Assembly: GCA_016711485.1 (NCBI GenBank)
Contig: JADJSX010000014.1
Location: 82,184 to 146,183 of the forward strand
DNA length: 64,000 bases
Reading direction: 5' to 3'
DNA from: Leptospiraceae bacterium
Lineage (GTDB): Bacteria; Spirochaetota; Leptospiria; Leptospirales; Leptospiraceae
Positions 34,910 through 42,675 of the stretch are shown here, one piece after another. The first letter of the stretch is position 1; each line of letters opens with the position of its first letter. Made by a program: the position numbers and the translations under genes. The notes under the pieces are model-generated. The model was given only the letters and a program-made list of their open reading frames with translations, had not been told where the DNA came from and ran no database searches.

Positions 34910-37900
34910 ATGAACGATAGTTTTTCTGAACACGAAGATTTAAATCTATATAAACTTGCTTTGGATCATTTACAGGAAGGGTGCCAAATCATCGATTTTA
35001 ATTATAGATATATTTATTTAAATCCAGTCGCAATTCAACACAGTGGCAAGGAAAAATCAGAACTTATCGGAAAAACAATGATGGAAGTATTCCCTGGCAT
35101 AGAAACAACTCGAATGTTTCAAGTTTTGACAGAGTCAATAGAGTCCAGAAAATCCGCTACAATGGAAAATAAATTTGAATTTCCGAACAAGGAAGAAACT
35201 TGGTTCAAATTAAGTTTTGCTCCAAATCCTTCTGGCATTTTAATTCTTTCAACCAATATAAGTGACCCAAAGAGAAGTGAAATTTCCTTACGAAAAACCA
35301 ATGAATCCATTATGCATAGGTGGCGTTTTGCGTTGGAAGGTTCGGGAGATGGAATTTGGGACTGGAATATTTCTACAAATACAATTTTCTATTCTGAACA
35401 ATGGAAAAGATTAATCGGATATGCGTCAGACGAAATTACTGATTCCTCGGAAGAATGGACTTCCCGAATTCATCTAGGAGATTTGGAAAATTACAAATCA
35501 GATATACAAACCTATAAAGAAGGAAATACGGAATTTTTTCATACTGAACATAGAATATTGTGCAAAGATGGAAATTACAAATGGTTTTTAGTAAAAGGAA
35601 AATCGGTTGAAAAATCGAACAATCAAAAAATTCAAAGAATTATTGGAACAATCTCCGACATATCGGAAAGAAAATTAGCAGAGGAAAAATTAAGAGAAAT
35701 AACTGAATTTCAGAATATCATTTTAAATAGTACGGACTACTCAATTATTTCAACAGACGAAGCAGGAACTATCACAGCATTTAACCATGGTTCAGAATTA
35801 ATGTTAGGCTACAAAGCCGAAGAAGTTGTCAATAAAACGAGTCCAGCGATATTTCATGACTTAAACGAAATAGTCCTAAGAGCAAAAATTTTATCCGAAG
35901 AGTTAAAAAAAGATATTCAACCTGGATTTGAAGTTTTTGTCGCAAAATCCAAATTAGGCATAGCGGATACAAATGAATGGACGTATATATTAAAAGATAA
36001 AACCAGAATAAAAGTAGAACTTTCTGTTACACCGCTTAGAAATAAAAAGGAAGAAATAACAGGATTTTTGGGAATTGCAAAAGATATAAGAGAAAGTATC
36101 AAAGCTAAAGAAGAATTAATTCATGCTAAGGATTTAGCTGAAGCTACAAACCAAGCATTACTTAGTTTTAAATTTGCACTCGATGAACATGCCTTAGTTT
36201 CAATTACCGATACAAAAGGCAGAATTACTTATTTAAATGAAAAGTTTTGCACCGTCTCCAAGTATTCATCGAATGAACTATTAGGTAAAGATCATAGAAT
36301 TATTAATTCTGGTTTTCACAGTAAGGAATTTTTTAAAGAGCTTTGGGATACCATAAAAAATAAATCTGTTTGGAAAGGAGACGTTAAGAACAAAGCAAAA
36401 GATGGCACCTTTTATTGGGTGAGTAGTACGATAGTTGCTCTATTAGATATAAAAGGAAACCCAAACCAATACATTGCAATCAGAACAGATATTACAGAGC
36501 GCAAAATGGCTGAAATTGAAATTTTACAGGCAAAGGATCAAGCCGAGAAAGCAAATCAAGCGAAATCAGAGTTTTTAGCAAACATGACACACGAGTTACG
36601 TACTCCTCTAAATGGAGTCATTGGTTTTTCCGATTTATTAATGAAAATGGATTTAAATGAATCTCAAAAACTTTATATGAGTACAATCTATAAATCAGCG
36701 AACTCTTTATTAGAATTAATAAATGATATTTTAGATTTTTCAAAAATCGAATCTGGAAAATTAGATTTGAATTTAGATCAAATAGATTTACTCAATTTAC
36801 TTGACCAAGTAGTTGATTTAACAAGTTACAAGGCTAATGAAAAAAATATAAATATTTTACTTTCTATCGAAGAAAGTGTTCCAGGTTTCATTATTACCGA
36901 CCCAATAAGATTAAGGCAAATAATTTTAAATCTTGTTGGAAATGCCATTAAATTCACTGAAATTGGAAAAATAGAAATACAAGTCAAAGTGAAAGAAATG
37001 AATTCTAAGGAAAAAAAGGCTAAACTTATTATTTCTGTAAAAGATACAGGCATTGGCATTTCAAAGGAAAATCAACAAAAGATTTTCAATGCATTCGAAC
37101 AGGCTGACTCCTCTACTACGCGTAAATATGGCGGGACTGGTTTAGGTTTAAGTATTTCCAATAAACTACTCAGTCTGATGGGTTCAAAATTAGAACTTGA
37201 ATCCGAGATTGGAATAGGTAGTATTTTTTACTTCGAATTACAAACAAAGTTTTTACCAGATACAAATCTAATCACAAAATTAAAAAAAGAATCCGCAGAA
37301 GGAATAACAAAAAATTTTAATATAAATAAAGATTATTTTAAAATTTTAATCGTTGATGACAATCCGGTGAATCTTTTTTTAATGCAATCAATTTTACGTC
37401 AATTGTTACCTAACGCAAATATACTAGAAGCGAATAATGGAAACAGGGCACTTGAAATCTACAATTCCGAGAAACCAGAATTAATTTTTATGGATGTACA
37501 AATGCCTGGAATGAATGGATATGAAACGACAATTGCAATACGAAAACTAGAAATAAATAAAAAATCAATTCCAATTATCGCATTGACTGCCGGCACCGTA
37601 AAAGGCGAGAGAGAAAAATGTACCGAGGCTGGTATGAACGATTATATCACAAAGCCAGTAATAAAGGAAACAATTGAAAAAACTTTAATTTCTTGGCTTT
37701 TTGCTCCAGAAATAATTTTTACAAACGAAAATATCGAAAAGGATACAAACTATATGAAACATTTTGACGAAGATCTTCTACTAGAGCGATTAGACTATGA
37801 CCGAGAATTTTTGGGTATTCTGGTATCAAAGGTAAAGGAAAATTTCGATTCTGATTCAGAAGGGATAATCGTTGAATTATCCGAATCAAACTTCGCCACA

Positions 37901-38077
37901 ATTAAGGCAGGCGCGCATAAATTGAAGGGGACAGCATTAACTGTGTGTTTCGAACAACTGGCCTCACTGTCAGAGACTTTGGAATCCTTAGAAGAATACA
38001 ACCAGGAAACAGTTCAGAAATTAGTATCCCAAATAAAAGAAGAAATTGAATTTTTAAAAGTTAATATTAATCTCTAA
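34910..38077 (+). CDS. Hybrid histidine kinase: four PAS - HisKA - HATPase - REC - Hpt
   Basis: 1,055 residues, cytosolic (no TM). Four PAS domains (about 10-125, 135-255, 265-400, 415-540; the second has IWDWNISTNTIFYSEQWKRLIGY, a typical PAS_3 pattern). HisKA contains His561 (MTHELRTPLNG), followed by HATPase (about 670-785), a receiver with Asp862 (FMDVQMPGMNGYE) and a C-terminal Hpt with His1003 (AHKLKG). All four phosphorelay residues are present. The receiver and Hpt are near copies of the small response regulator at 33706-34467. Ligands are unknown. Multiple PAS domains suggest redox, light or small-molecule input. It stands directly upstream of flaB with a 321-bp gap. Confidence 0.92.
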   Translation: MNDSFSEHEDLNLYKLALDHLQEGCQIIDFNYRYIYLNPVAIQHSGKEKSELIGKTMMEVFPGIETTRMFQVLTESIESRKSATMENKFEFPNKEETWFKLSFAPNPSGILILSTNISDPKRSEISLRKTNESIMHRWRFALEGSGDGIWDWNISTNTIFYSEQWKRLIGYASDEITDSSEEWTSRIHLGDLENYKSDIQTYKEGNTEFFHTEHRILCKDGNYKWFLVKGKSVEKSNNQKIQRIIGTISDISERKLAEEKLREITEFQNIILNSTDYSIISTDEAGTITAFNHGSELMLGYKAEEVVNKTSPAIFHDLNEIVLRAKILSEELKKDIQPGFEVFVAKSKLGIADTNEWTYILKDKTRIKVELSVTPLRNKKEEITGFLGIAKDIRESIKAKEELIHAKDLAEATNQALLSFKFALDEHALVSITDTKGRITYLNEKFCTVSKYSSNELLGKDHRIINSGFHSKEFFKELWDTIKNKSVWKGDVKNKAKDGTFYWVSSTIVALLDIKGNPNQYIAIRTDITERKMAEIEILQAKDQAEKANQAKSEFLANMTHELRTPLNGVIGFSDLLMKMDLNESQKLYMSTIYKSANSLLELINDILDFSKIESGKLDLNLDQIDLLNLLDQVVDLTSYKANEKNINILLSIEESVPGFIITDPIRLRQIILNLVGNAIKFTEIGKIEIQVKVKEMNSKEKKAKLIISVKDTGIGISKENQQKIFNAFEQADSSTTRKYGGTGLGLSISNKLLSLMGSKLELESEIGIGSIFYFELQTKFLPDTNLITKLKKESAEGITKNFNINKDYFKILIVDDNPVNLFLMQSILRQLLPNANILEANNGNRALEIYNSEKPELIFMDVQMPGMNGYETTIAIRKLEINKKSIPIIALTAGTVKGEREKCTEAGMNDYITKPVIKETIEKTLISWLFAPEIIFTNENIEKDTNYMKHFDEDLLLERLDYDREFLGILVSKVKENFDSDSEGIIVELSESNFATIKAGAHKLKGTALTVCFEQLASLSETLESLEEYNQETVQKLVSQIKEEIEFLKVNINL

Positions 38078-38262
38078 TTCAATTAATTTTGAAAAAATTC
38101 AAAAAAAGTTTAATGCCTTTTTCGCAAACTCACCGAAAATACAATTAGCTGAAATTTTTTTAAATTTTTTATTTTTTTTCACAACACCAAAATCAATTAA
38201 AAATAATCGATTTTGGTCGAAAAAACCTACTTTTCCTCAAAAAAACCTCACTTTCCAGACAT

Positions 38263-38289
38263 TAATTGTACAATAAGTTTCTCCGATAG
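38263..38289 (+). promoter_or_regulatory. FliA (sigma-28)-type promoter of flaB
   Basis: TAAT at 38263-38266, a 15-bp spacer, then TCCGATAG at 38282-38289. This fits the flagellar sigma-28 consensus (TAAA-N15-GCCGATAA) in spacing and in the core CCGATA. It is about 110 bp upstream of the flaB start. The rest of the gap 38078-38398 is very AT-rich. Confidence 0.6.
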
Positions 38290-38345
38290 ATTATTTACAA
38301 AAATAAATAAAATCAGACACAAAATTCACACAAAGAAAACAAATT

Positions 38346-38369
38346 ACTGTAGGCAAGGATGCTTACAGT
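38346..38369 (+). promoter_or_regulatory. CsrA-binding-type hairpin 1 in flaB leader
   Basis: Stem ACTGTAGGC (38346-38354) with GCTTACAGT (38361-38369, one G-T wobble) and loop AAGGAT. The unpaired GGA in the loop is the hallmark of CsrA-binding RNA, and GCAAGGATGC fits the CARGGAUG consensus core. Confidence 0.55.
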
Positions 38370-38379
38370 GCTTGTGATC

Positions 38380-38397
38380 AGTTTCAAGGAGGAAACT
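38380..38397 (+). promoter_or_regulatory. CsrA-binding-type hairpin 2, containing the flaB Shine-Dalgarno
   Basis: Stem AGTTTC (38380-38385) with GAAACT (38392-38397) and loop AAGGAG (38386-38391). The loop is the Shine-Dalgarno itself, six to twelve bases before the ATG at 38399, so protein binding here would block translation. The flanking TGATCA/TGATCA can extend pairing. The layout mirrors the two CsrA sites of the Bacillus subtilis hag leader. Confidence 0.6.
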
Positions 38398-38398
38398 T

Positions 38399-39244
38399 AT
38401 GATCATCAACCACAATTTATCAGCGATTAACTCGCACAGGGTTTTGAAATTTCAAAACGATGAAGTTTCAAAGAATATGGGAGTACTCTCTTCCGGCATG
38501 AGAATCAATAGAGCTGCTGACGATGCATCTGGTCTTGCTGTTTCTGAAAAAATGAGAAGCCAGGTTTCTGGTCTCAGACAAGCAGAACGTAATACCGAAG
38601 ACGGTATCTCAATGATTCAAACAACTGAAGGTTATCTGACTGAAACCAACGATATTCTACAAAGAATTCGTGTATTGGCTATTCAAGCTTCTAACGGTAT
38701 CTACACACCTCAAGACAGACAAATGATACAAGTAGAAGTTTCTCAACTTGTTGATGAAATCGACAGAATAGCTTCTCAGGCAGAGTTCAATAAAATGAAC
38801 CTTTTACAAGGTGACTTCGCTCGTGGTTCAAGAGTTGCTTCTATGTGGTATCACATGGGTGCAAACATGCATCAAAGAGAAAGAGTATACGTTGCTACTA
38901 TGACTGTTAGAGCTCTTGAATTAAAGAGACCTGATGGAACAATGTTATCTCTTTCTACTGCTGACTTAGCAAATGATGCAATCGGAACTATCGATGATGC
39001 ACTTTATAAAGTGAACAAACAAAGAGCTAACTTAGGTGCTTACCAAAACAGATTGGAGCATGCATCTAAAGGGCTAATGGTAGCTTATGAAAATATCCAG
39101 GCTTCTGAATCAAGGATTAGAGACGCAGACATGGCTGAAGAGTCTGTAGCGTTTACTAAAAACCAGATCCTAACACAGTCCGGAACAGCTATGATGGCTC
39201 AAGCTAACGTAAGACCTCAGTCTGTGTTACAACTTCTTAGATAA
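38399..39244 (+). CDS. flaB: FlaB-type flagellin, spirochaetal periplasmic-flagellum core protein
   Basis: 281 residues, the short spirochaete flagellin length. N-terminal D0/D1 (MIINHNLSAINSHRVLK...) and C-terminal D1/D0 (MAEESVAFTKNQILTQSGTAMMAQANVRPQSVLQLLR; given here as a description of the last 36 residues' start and end) are intact, and the variable central domain is minimal, as in FlaB proteins. FlaB subunits form the core of the endoflagellum in the periplasm. The gene has its own strong Shine-Dalgarno AAGGAGG, a FliA-like promoter, two CsrA-type hairpins in the leader and a downstream terminator. It is therefore monocistronic and probably subject to both transcriptional and post-transcriptional control. 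Confidence 0.95.
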   Translation: MIINHNLSAINSHRVLKFQNDEVSKNMGVLSSGMRINRAADDASGLAVSEKMRSQVSGLRQAERNTEDGISMIQTTEGYLTETNDILQRIRVLAIQASNGIYTPQDRQMIQVEVSQLVDEIDRIASQAEFNKMNLLQGDFARGSRVASMWYHMGANMHQRERVYVATMTVRALELKRPDGTMLSLSTADLANDAIGTIDDALYKVNKQRANLGAYQNRLEHASKGLMVAYENIQASESRIRDADMAEESVAFTKNQILTQSGTAMMAQANVRPQSVLQLLR

Positions 39245-39270
39245 AATAAAGACTGTCTAAACCCGTATTG

Positions 39271-39306
39271 GAGCAGGCTTCTTAGAAATAAGAGCCTGCT
39301 CTTTTT
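39271..39306 (+). terminator. Rho-independent terminator of flaB
   Basis: GC-rich stem GAGCAGGC...GCCTGCTC (39271-39278 with 39294-39301) extended by TCTTA/TAAGA around GAAA, followed by TTTTT at 39302-39306. Begins 27 bp after the flaB stop. Confidence 0.9.
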
Positions 39307-39323
39307 GTTTAAGGAGAGAATTT

Positions 39324-39701
39324 TTAGAAGAGAGGAATAGGCCAATCAATAAGCATTTTATGCTCACGAATTCCATTGCAAGCAAGGCTTCCAATAGCTA
39401 CTCCATTAGAAGCTCCACCAGCTGCATTTATAACGAGTACTGTCTCTGCACAGGAATCAACGTCAGTCTTATCATAGAATTTGTCATCCTTCAAGCCAAC
39501 TGTATTATAGGTAGCAATAGAAGTGGCTACGGCAGATGAATTTCCAGATGCGCCAGCTCCCATCAATGCATTCGTTAAAATTAAATTTTTGGCTTCAGAG
39601 CCTTTTATCGTTGGTTTTACCATGTTTAAACCAAGGTTGTCTAATAATACACAATTAGTCACAAATAGTAATACTGCTACTGAGAAAATTATTTTCTTCA
39701 T
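39324..39701 (-). CDS. Small leptospiral lipoprotein, copy 1
   Basis: I choose ATG 39701 (MKKIIFSVAVLLFV), giving 125 residues; eight further in-frame residues upstream to 39725 are not needed. Signal peptide with lipobox LFVTNC: Cys as the lipidation site at about residue 17. The mature part shares GSEAKN, NTVGLKDDKFYDK and the C-terminal REHKMLIDWPIPLF with the second copy at 39891-40274. It resembles the small-lipoprotein family seen in Leptospira (TIGR04452-like, from memory). The function is unknown. The promoter region is duplicated together with the gene. Confidence 0.8.
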   Translation of the reverse strand: MKKIIFSVAVLLFVTNCVLLDNLGLNMVKPTIKGSEAKNLILTNALMGAGASGNSSAVATSIATYNTVGLKDDKFYDKTDVDSCAETVLVINAAGGASNGVAIGSLACNGIREHKMLIDWPIPLF

Positions 39702-39744
39702 AATGTTTGTCCTTTTTATCTTCATCGCCTAACATAAGTTCGGT

Positions 39745-39802
39745 GATTTTTTATTTTACTAACTACTTGTCTAATATGGATTCTACGGACAATTACTTTT
39801 TT
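39745..39802 (-). promoter_or_regulatory. Conserved leader of lipoprotein copy 1
   Basis: Two blocks shared exactly with 40327-40384, a 25-mer GATTTTTTATTTTACTAACT... (39745-39769) and the 14-mer ACAATTACTTTTTT (39789-39802), at the same 44-bp spacing, while the bases between them differ. Conservation of two short blocks upstream of each lipoprotein gene suggests promoter or operator elements kept after duplication. Confidence 0.45.
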
Positions 39803-39890
39803 GCCCTATCCCTAACTAGAATCCCAAATTCCTAAGCAAACAGAAAATGGTATATTTTCCAACAAAACCTGCTTATTGGGGGGGTATTAC

Positions 39891-40274
39891 TTAGAAAAGC
39901 GGAATTGGCCAGTCAATGAACATTTTATGTTCGCGTATTTCGTTACATGCGTAACTACCAATTGCTATCTGCATATTAACAGTATTGTTGCTAAGTGCGT
40001 TCGCTACCAGTATTTTATCAGCGCAATCATCTACATCTTTTTTGTCATAAAATTTATTATCTTTTATATTCTTTGTATTGTAAGTTGCCTGAGAAGATGC
40101 AAAAGTAGCACTTGAACCAGAAGCTGCTGCACCTACCAAGGCACTAGTTAAAATTTGATTTTTGGCTTCAGAGCCTTTTATAGTTTCCTTGAGTAAATTG
40201 AGTCCTAAACTGTCCAATAGAACGCAATTTGATACGAGAAATATTACTGCTAATGAGAAAATTATTTTTTTCAT
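39891..40274 (-). CDS. Small leptospiral lipoprotein, copy 2
   Basis: 127 residues. Signal peptide MKKIIFSLAVIFLVSN ends at a lipobox LVSNC. Paralogue of the lipoprotein at 39324-39701, about half identical by eye with identical C-terminal IDWPIPLF and NKFYDK blocks. Length and cysteine positions agree, so they are a recent tandem pair. The start ATG at 40274 has the same distance to the shared upstream blocks as in copy 1. The function is unknown; probably outer-membrane or periplasm-facing. Confidence 0.82.
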   Translation of the reverse strand: MKKIIFSLAVIFLVSNCVLLDSLGLNLLKETIKGSEAKNQILTSALVGAAASGSSATFASSQATYNTKNIKDNKFYDKKDVDDCADKILVANALSNNTVNMQIAIGSYACNEIREHKMFIDWPIPLF

Positions 40275-40326
40275 AATTCTTGTCCTTTTTTACTCTCATT
40301 GCTTTTTTCCAATTTTTTAAATGAGA

Positions 40327-40384
40327 GATTTTTTATTTTACTAACTACTTGCTTTACTAGGAGTATACAGACAATTACTTTTTT
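40327..40384 (-). promoter_or_regulatory. Conserved leader of lipoprotein copy 2
   Basis: Counterpart of 39745-39802: the 25-mer at 40327-40351 and the 14-mer at 40371-40384 are identical to copy 1, with 44 bp between block starts. Marks the upstream control region of the second lipoprotein gene. Confidence 0.45.
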
Positions 40385-40416
40385 AAAGTATTCTAAAAGG
40401 TTTTATATAACACCAA

Positions 40417-41607
40417 ATGATAAAAAAAAGCATTCACACTCAAACTCCTGCCTATTCTAGTAAAAAGTATTCACTAGATTCTTTTAAAAAACTAGCTCAT
40501 TACTCCTATCGTATCAATTTTCCAGAAAGACTATATAGATTTTTTAATTCTCTAAAATACCTATTATTCGGATATTGTTCCGTTTTATTCTTATTTACCC
40601 AACCAGCCTTCTCAGAAGTTCAGAAACGTCCACGAACCTTAAAAATTTTAGTCGCAGGTGATGTAATGTTTAACTGGGGGCTCAGAGAGACGAGACAGAA
40701 AAAAGGAGAATTTGCTCCCGTAGAAGGACTGGTGTCTTTATTCGAAGAGGCGGATTTACGAATGGTAAATCTGGAAACTCCTGTTGCAAACTCTCAAGAA
40801 GAAATGGATGACAGTAAATCCTATGTTTTCAACGCAAAACCAGAAGACCTAAGCCTTTTAAAAAAAATCAATGTGGATCTTGTATTTTTAGGAAACAATC
40901 ACTCTATGGATTACGGAAAAAAAGGATTAGAAGATACCATGGAGAATCTAAAAAAGGAAAATATACTTTTTGCAGGAATGGGAAAAAATATTACGGCAGC
41001 GTTTTCTCCTACTTTAGTATCCATCCGCAATAATCCATTTCATATTATATCAGTCAGTAACATCGGTGAATCTAGATTATTTGCAAGCGACAGCAAACCG
41101 GGAATTGCTCCTTTGCAAATTGAAAAGTTAAGAAAAATAATAAATGAAAAAGAATCAGAAAAGAAAGTAAATTTACTTTCTGTACATTGGGGAATCGAAT
41201 ATAATCCAGAGCCAACAAAACAACAAATAAAACAAGCACATGATATAATAAATATGGGTTTTTCTGCGGTTATTGGTCATCATCCGCATATCCCGCAAGG
41301 AGTCGAAAAGTATAAAAATGGAATTATTATTTATTCCCTCGGAAACTTTATATTTGGAAGTCGCAATCAATATTTAAATCACAATATTGCTGTTATGTTG
41401 CACTTCGAAAACCAAGAATTAGTATTCTGTGAAATCATTCCTATTTTTGGAAAATTTCAAAATGCAGAACATTTAGTAAAACCACTCCCCTATTTGGAAG
41501 CAGAAGATTTTTTACATGAATATTCGATTCTATGTCAAAACCTAAATACTAAAATAGAAATTAAAAATGGTAGAGGGTATATATATTTTAAAAAAAGAAA
41601 AAACTAG
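40417..41607 (+). CDS. CapA-family (PGA-biosynthesis-like) calcineurin-like phosphoesterase protein
   Basis: 396 residues. A basic N-terminus with an internal hydrophobic segment (about 45-65, YLLFGYCSVLFLFTQPAF) acts as signal or anchor. It is followed by the CapA fold: LVAGDVMFNWGL (metal-binding Asp), NLETPV, LGNNHSMDYGKKGLEDT, VHWGIEYNPEP and IGHHPHIPQGVEKY with GIIIYSLGNFIF. These are the conserved blocks of CapA/PgsA-type proteins, originally linked to poly-gamma-glutamate capsule synthesis, although many are uncharacterised phosphoesterase-like proteins. No capsule genes are adjacent. Confidence 0.85.
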   Translation: MIKKSIHTQTPAYSSKKYSLDSFKKLAHYSYRINFPERLYRFFNSLKYLLFGYCSVLFLFTQPAFSEVQKRPRTLKILVAGDVMFNWGLRETRQKKGEFAPVEGLVSLFEEADLRMVNLETPVANSQEEMDDSKSYVFNAKPEDLSLLKKINVDLVFLGNNHSMDYGKKGLEDTMENLKKENILFAGMGKNITAAFSPTLVSIRNNPFHIISVSNIGESRLFASDSKPGIAPLQIEKLRKIINEKESEKKVNLLSVHWGIEYNPEPTKQQIKQAHDIINMGFSAVIGHHPHIPQGVEKYKNGIIIYSLGNFIFGSRNQYLNHNIAVMLHFENQELVFCEIIPIFGKFQNAEHLVKPLPYLEAEDFLHEYSILCQNLNTKIEIKNGRGYIYFKKRKN

Positions 41608-41717
41608 TTTTCTAATTTCTAAATAATACCCGTATTTCAAATTCAAAATAACTCGACTTTGAATTTCCGAAGCCCTAATTACTTTTGGCAATTGGTATAT
41701 AGGATTTAAAAAATATT

Positions 41718-42416
41718 TTATCTAAGAATGGAAGATCTATTTTTTAGCTTTTCCAAGTATCTCAAAATTTTTGATTCAGTATTCGTATCATATATAAATT
41801 TTAAACCGTAACCATTTGGTTTATCGTACATTTTACCTTTGTTTATCCAGCTAACTTGAGCTTTAACAGAAATAGAACTATCGTCAAGATGCAATAGGAG
41901 CGTACAAATTTCTCTTTCTTCTAAGTGATTTAAAGGGGCTTCTATAAAAATACCTTTCTCAGAGAGGTTAATGGCAAGGGCAGGAATGAATTCTGTATCC
42001 GTTCTGATATCCACTGCAAAACGTACACTGTATCTTGGTGTATAATGATTTCGAACAAATTCGGAAATTGTTTTTTGATCCTTTTCTTTTTCGGCTTTAT
42101 AGGAAACCAATAATCCGAGCCTACTCCCATTTAGCTTTTCGATGGCGACTAGTTTACCTTCCAAATCAAATTTTCCTGAATTAAATAAATCTAAATTCAT
42201 AAACAAAAGCAAATGGGAATTAGTCGATGGAATAAAGTCAAAATCTTCCGAGTATACTCTAAAATAAAAAAAATTATTAGAAATCATATCGGTTTCTAAG
42301 TGGTGTATTTTCCCAACAATATTTAAACTAATTGGAAGTCGTACAGAAATGGCACTACTCCAAAAAATCCTCTTCCGATATCTTACTTTAAGACTTTCTA
42401 TTAAATGCCAGTTCAT
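41718..42416 (-). CDS. PilZ-domain protein, cyclic di-GMP effector candidate
   Basis: 232 residues. An N-terminal segment (about 1-135) of unknown fold, like a YcgR-N domain, precedes a C-terminal PilZ domain. The c-di-GMP-binding RxxxR is visible as RYSVRF, and the second motif, D/NxSxxG, as NLSEKGIFIEA. Both are intact apart from Asn for Asp, which is tolerated in the family. The domain probably controls motility or envelope functions in response to the diguanylate cyclase at 32261-33157. It is the last gene before the accessory island. 41608-41717 upstream holds nothing definable. Confidence 0.8.
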   Translation of the reverse strand: MNWHLIESLKVRYRKRIFWSSAISVRLPISLNIVGKIHHLETDMISNNFFYFRVYSEDFDFIPSTNSHLLLFMNLDLFNSGKFDLEGKLVAIEKLNGSRLGLLVSYKAEKEKDQKTISEFVRNHYTPRYSVRFAVDIRTDTEFIPALAINLSEKGIFIEAPLNHLEEREICTLLLHLDDSSISVKAQVSWINKGKMYDKPNGYGLKFIYDTNTESKILRYLEKLKNRSSILR

Positions 42417-42533
42417 AATCTAAAAATGAAGTTTCTAAATAAATACTTACATTACAAGTACAATATATTAAAGATTTTGATTATTGTATAAGCTTAGAGA
42501 GTGATTTAATCCTTTAATGGACTAAAACTCCTC

Positions 42534-42663
42534 CAACCTCTAATGACACGAATTAACACGAATATAACTCGAATATAAAAACCATCCGTGATCCCAAAAC
42601 CCATTCGTGGACATTCGTGGCTAAACTATTTTTTAACCACTAATGACAAGAATGTTCACGAAT
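42534..42663. repeat. CACGAAT-family inverted-repeat cluster A
   Basis: Left arm of CACGAAT units (GACACGAATTAACACGAAT), spacer with CCATCCGTGATCC, and right arm of ATTCGTG units (CCATTCGTGGACATTCGTGG), then the beginning of another left arm. The arms pair imperfectly as a long hairpin. It fills most of the gap between the PilZ gene and the helicase gene that ends at 42676. Remaining sequence 42417-42533 is AT-rich without features. Confidence 0.75.
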
Positions 42664-42675
42664 ATTTTATAGTTG

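Noticed and set aside
33437..41700. 18-bp direct repeat TTTTGGCAATTGGTATAT at 33437-33454 and 41683-41700
   Set aside because: An 18-mer shared by two intergenic sites with no further flanking similarity; could be promoter-like but not supported.
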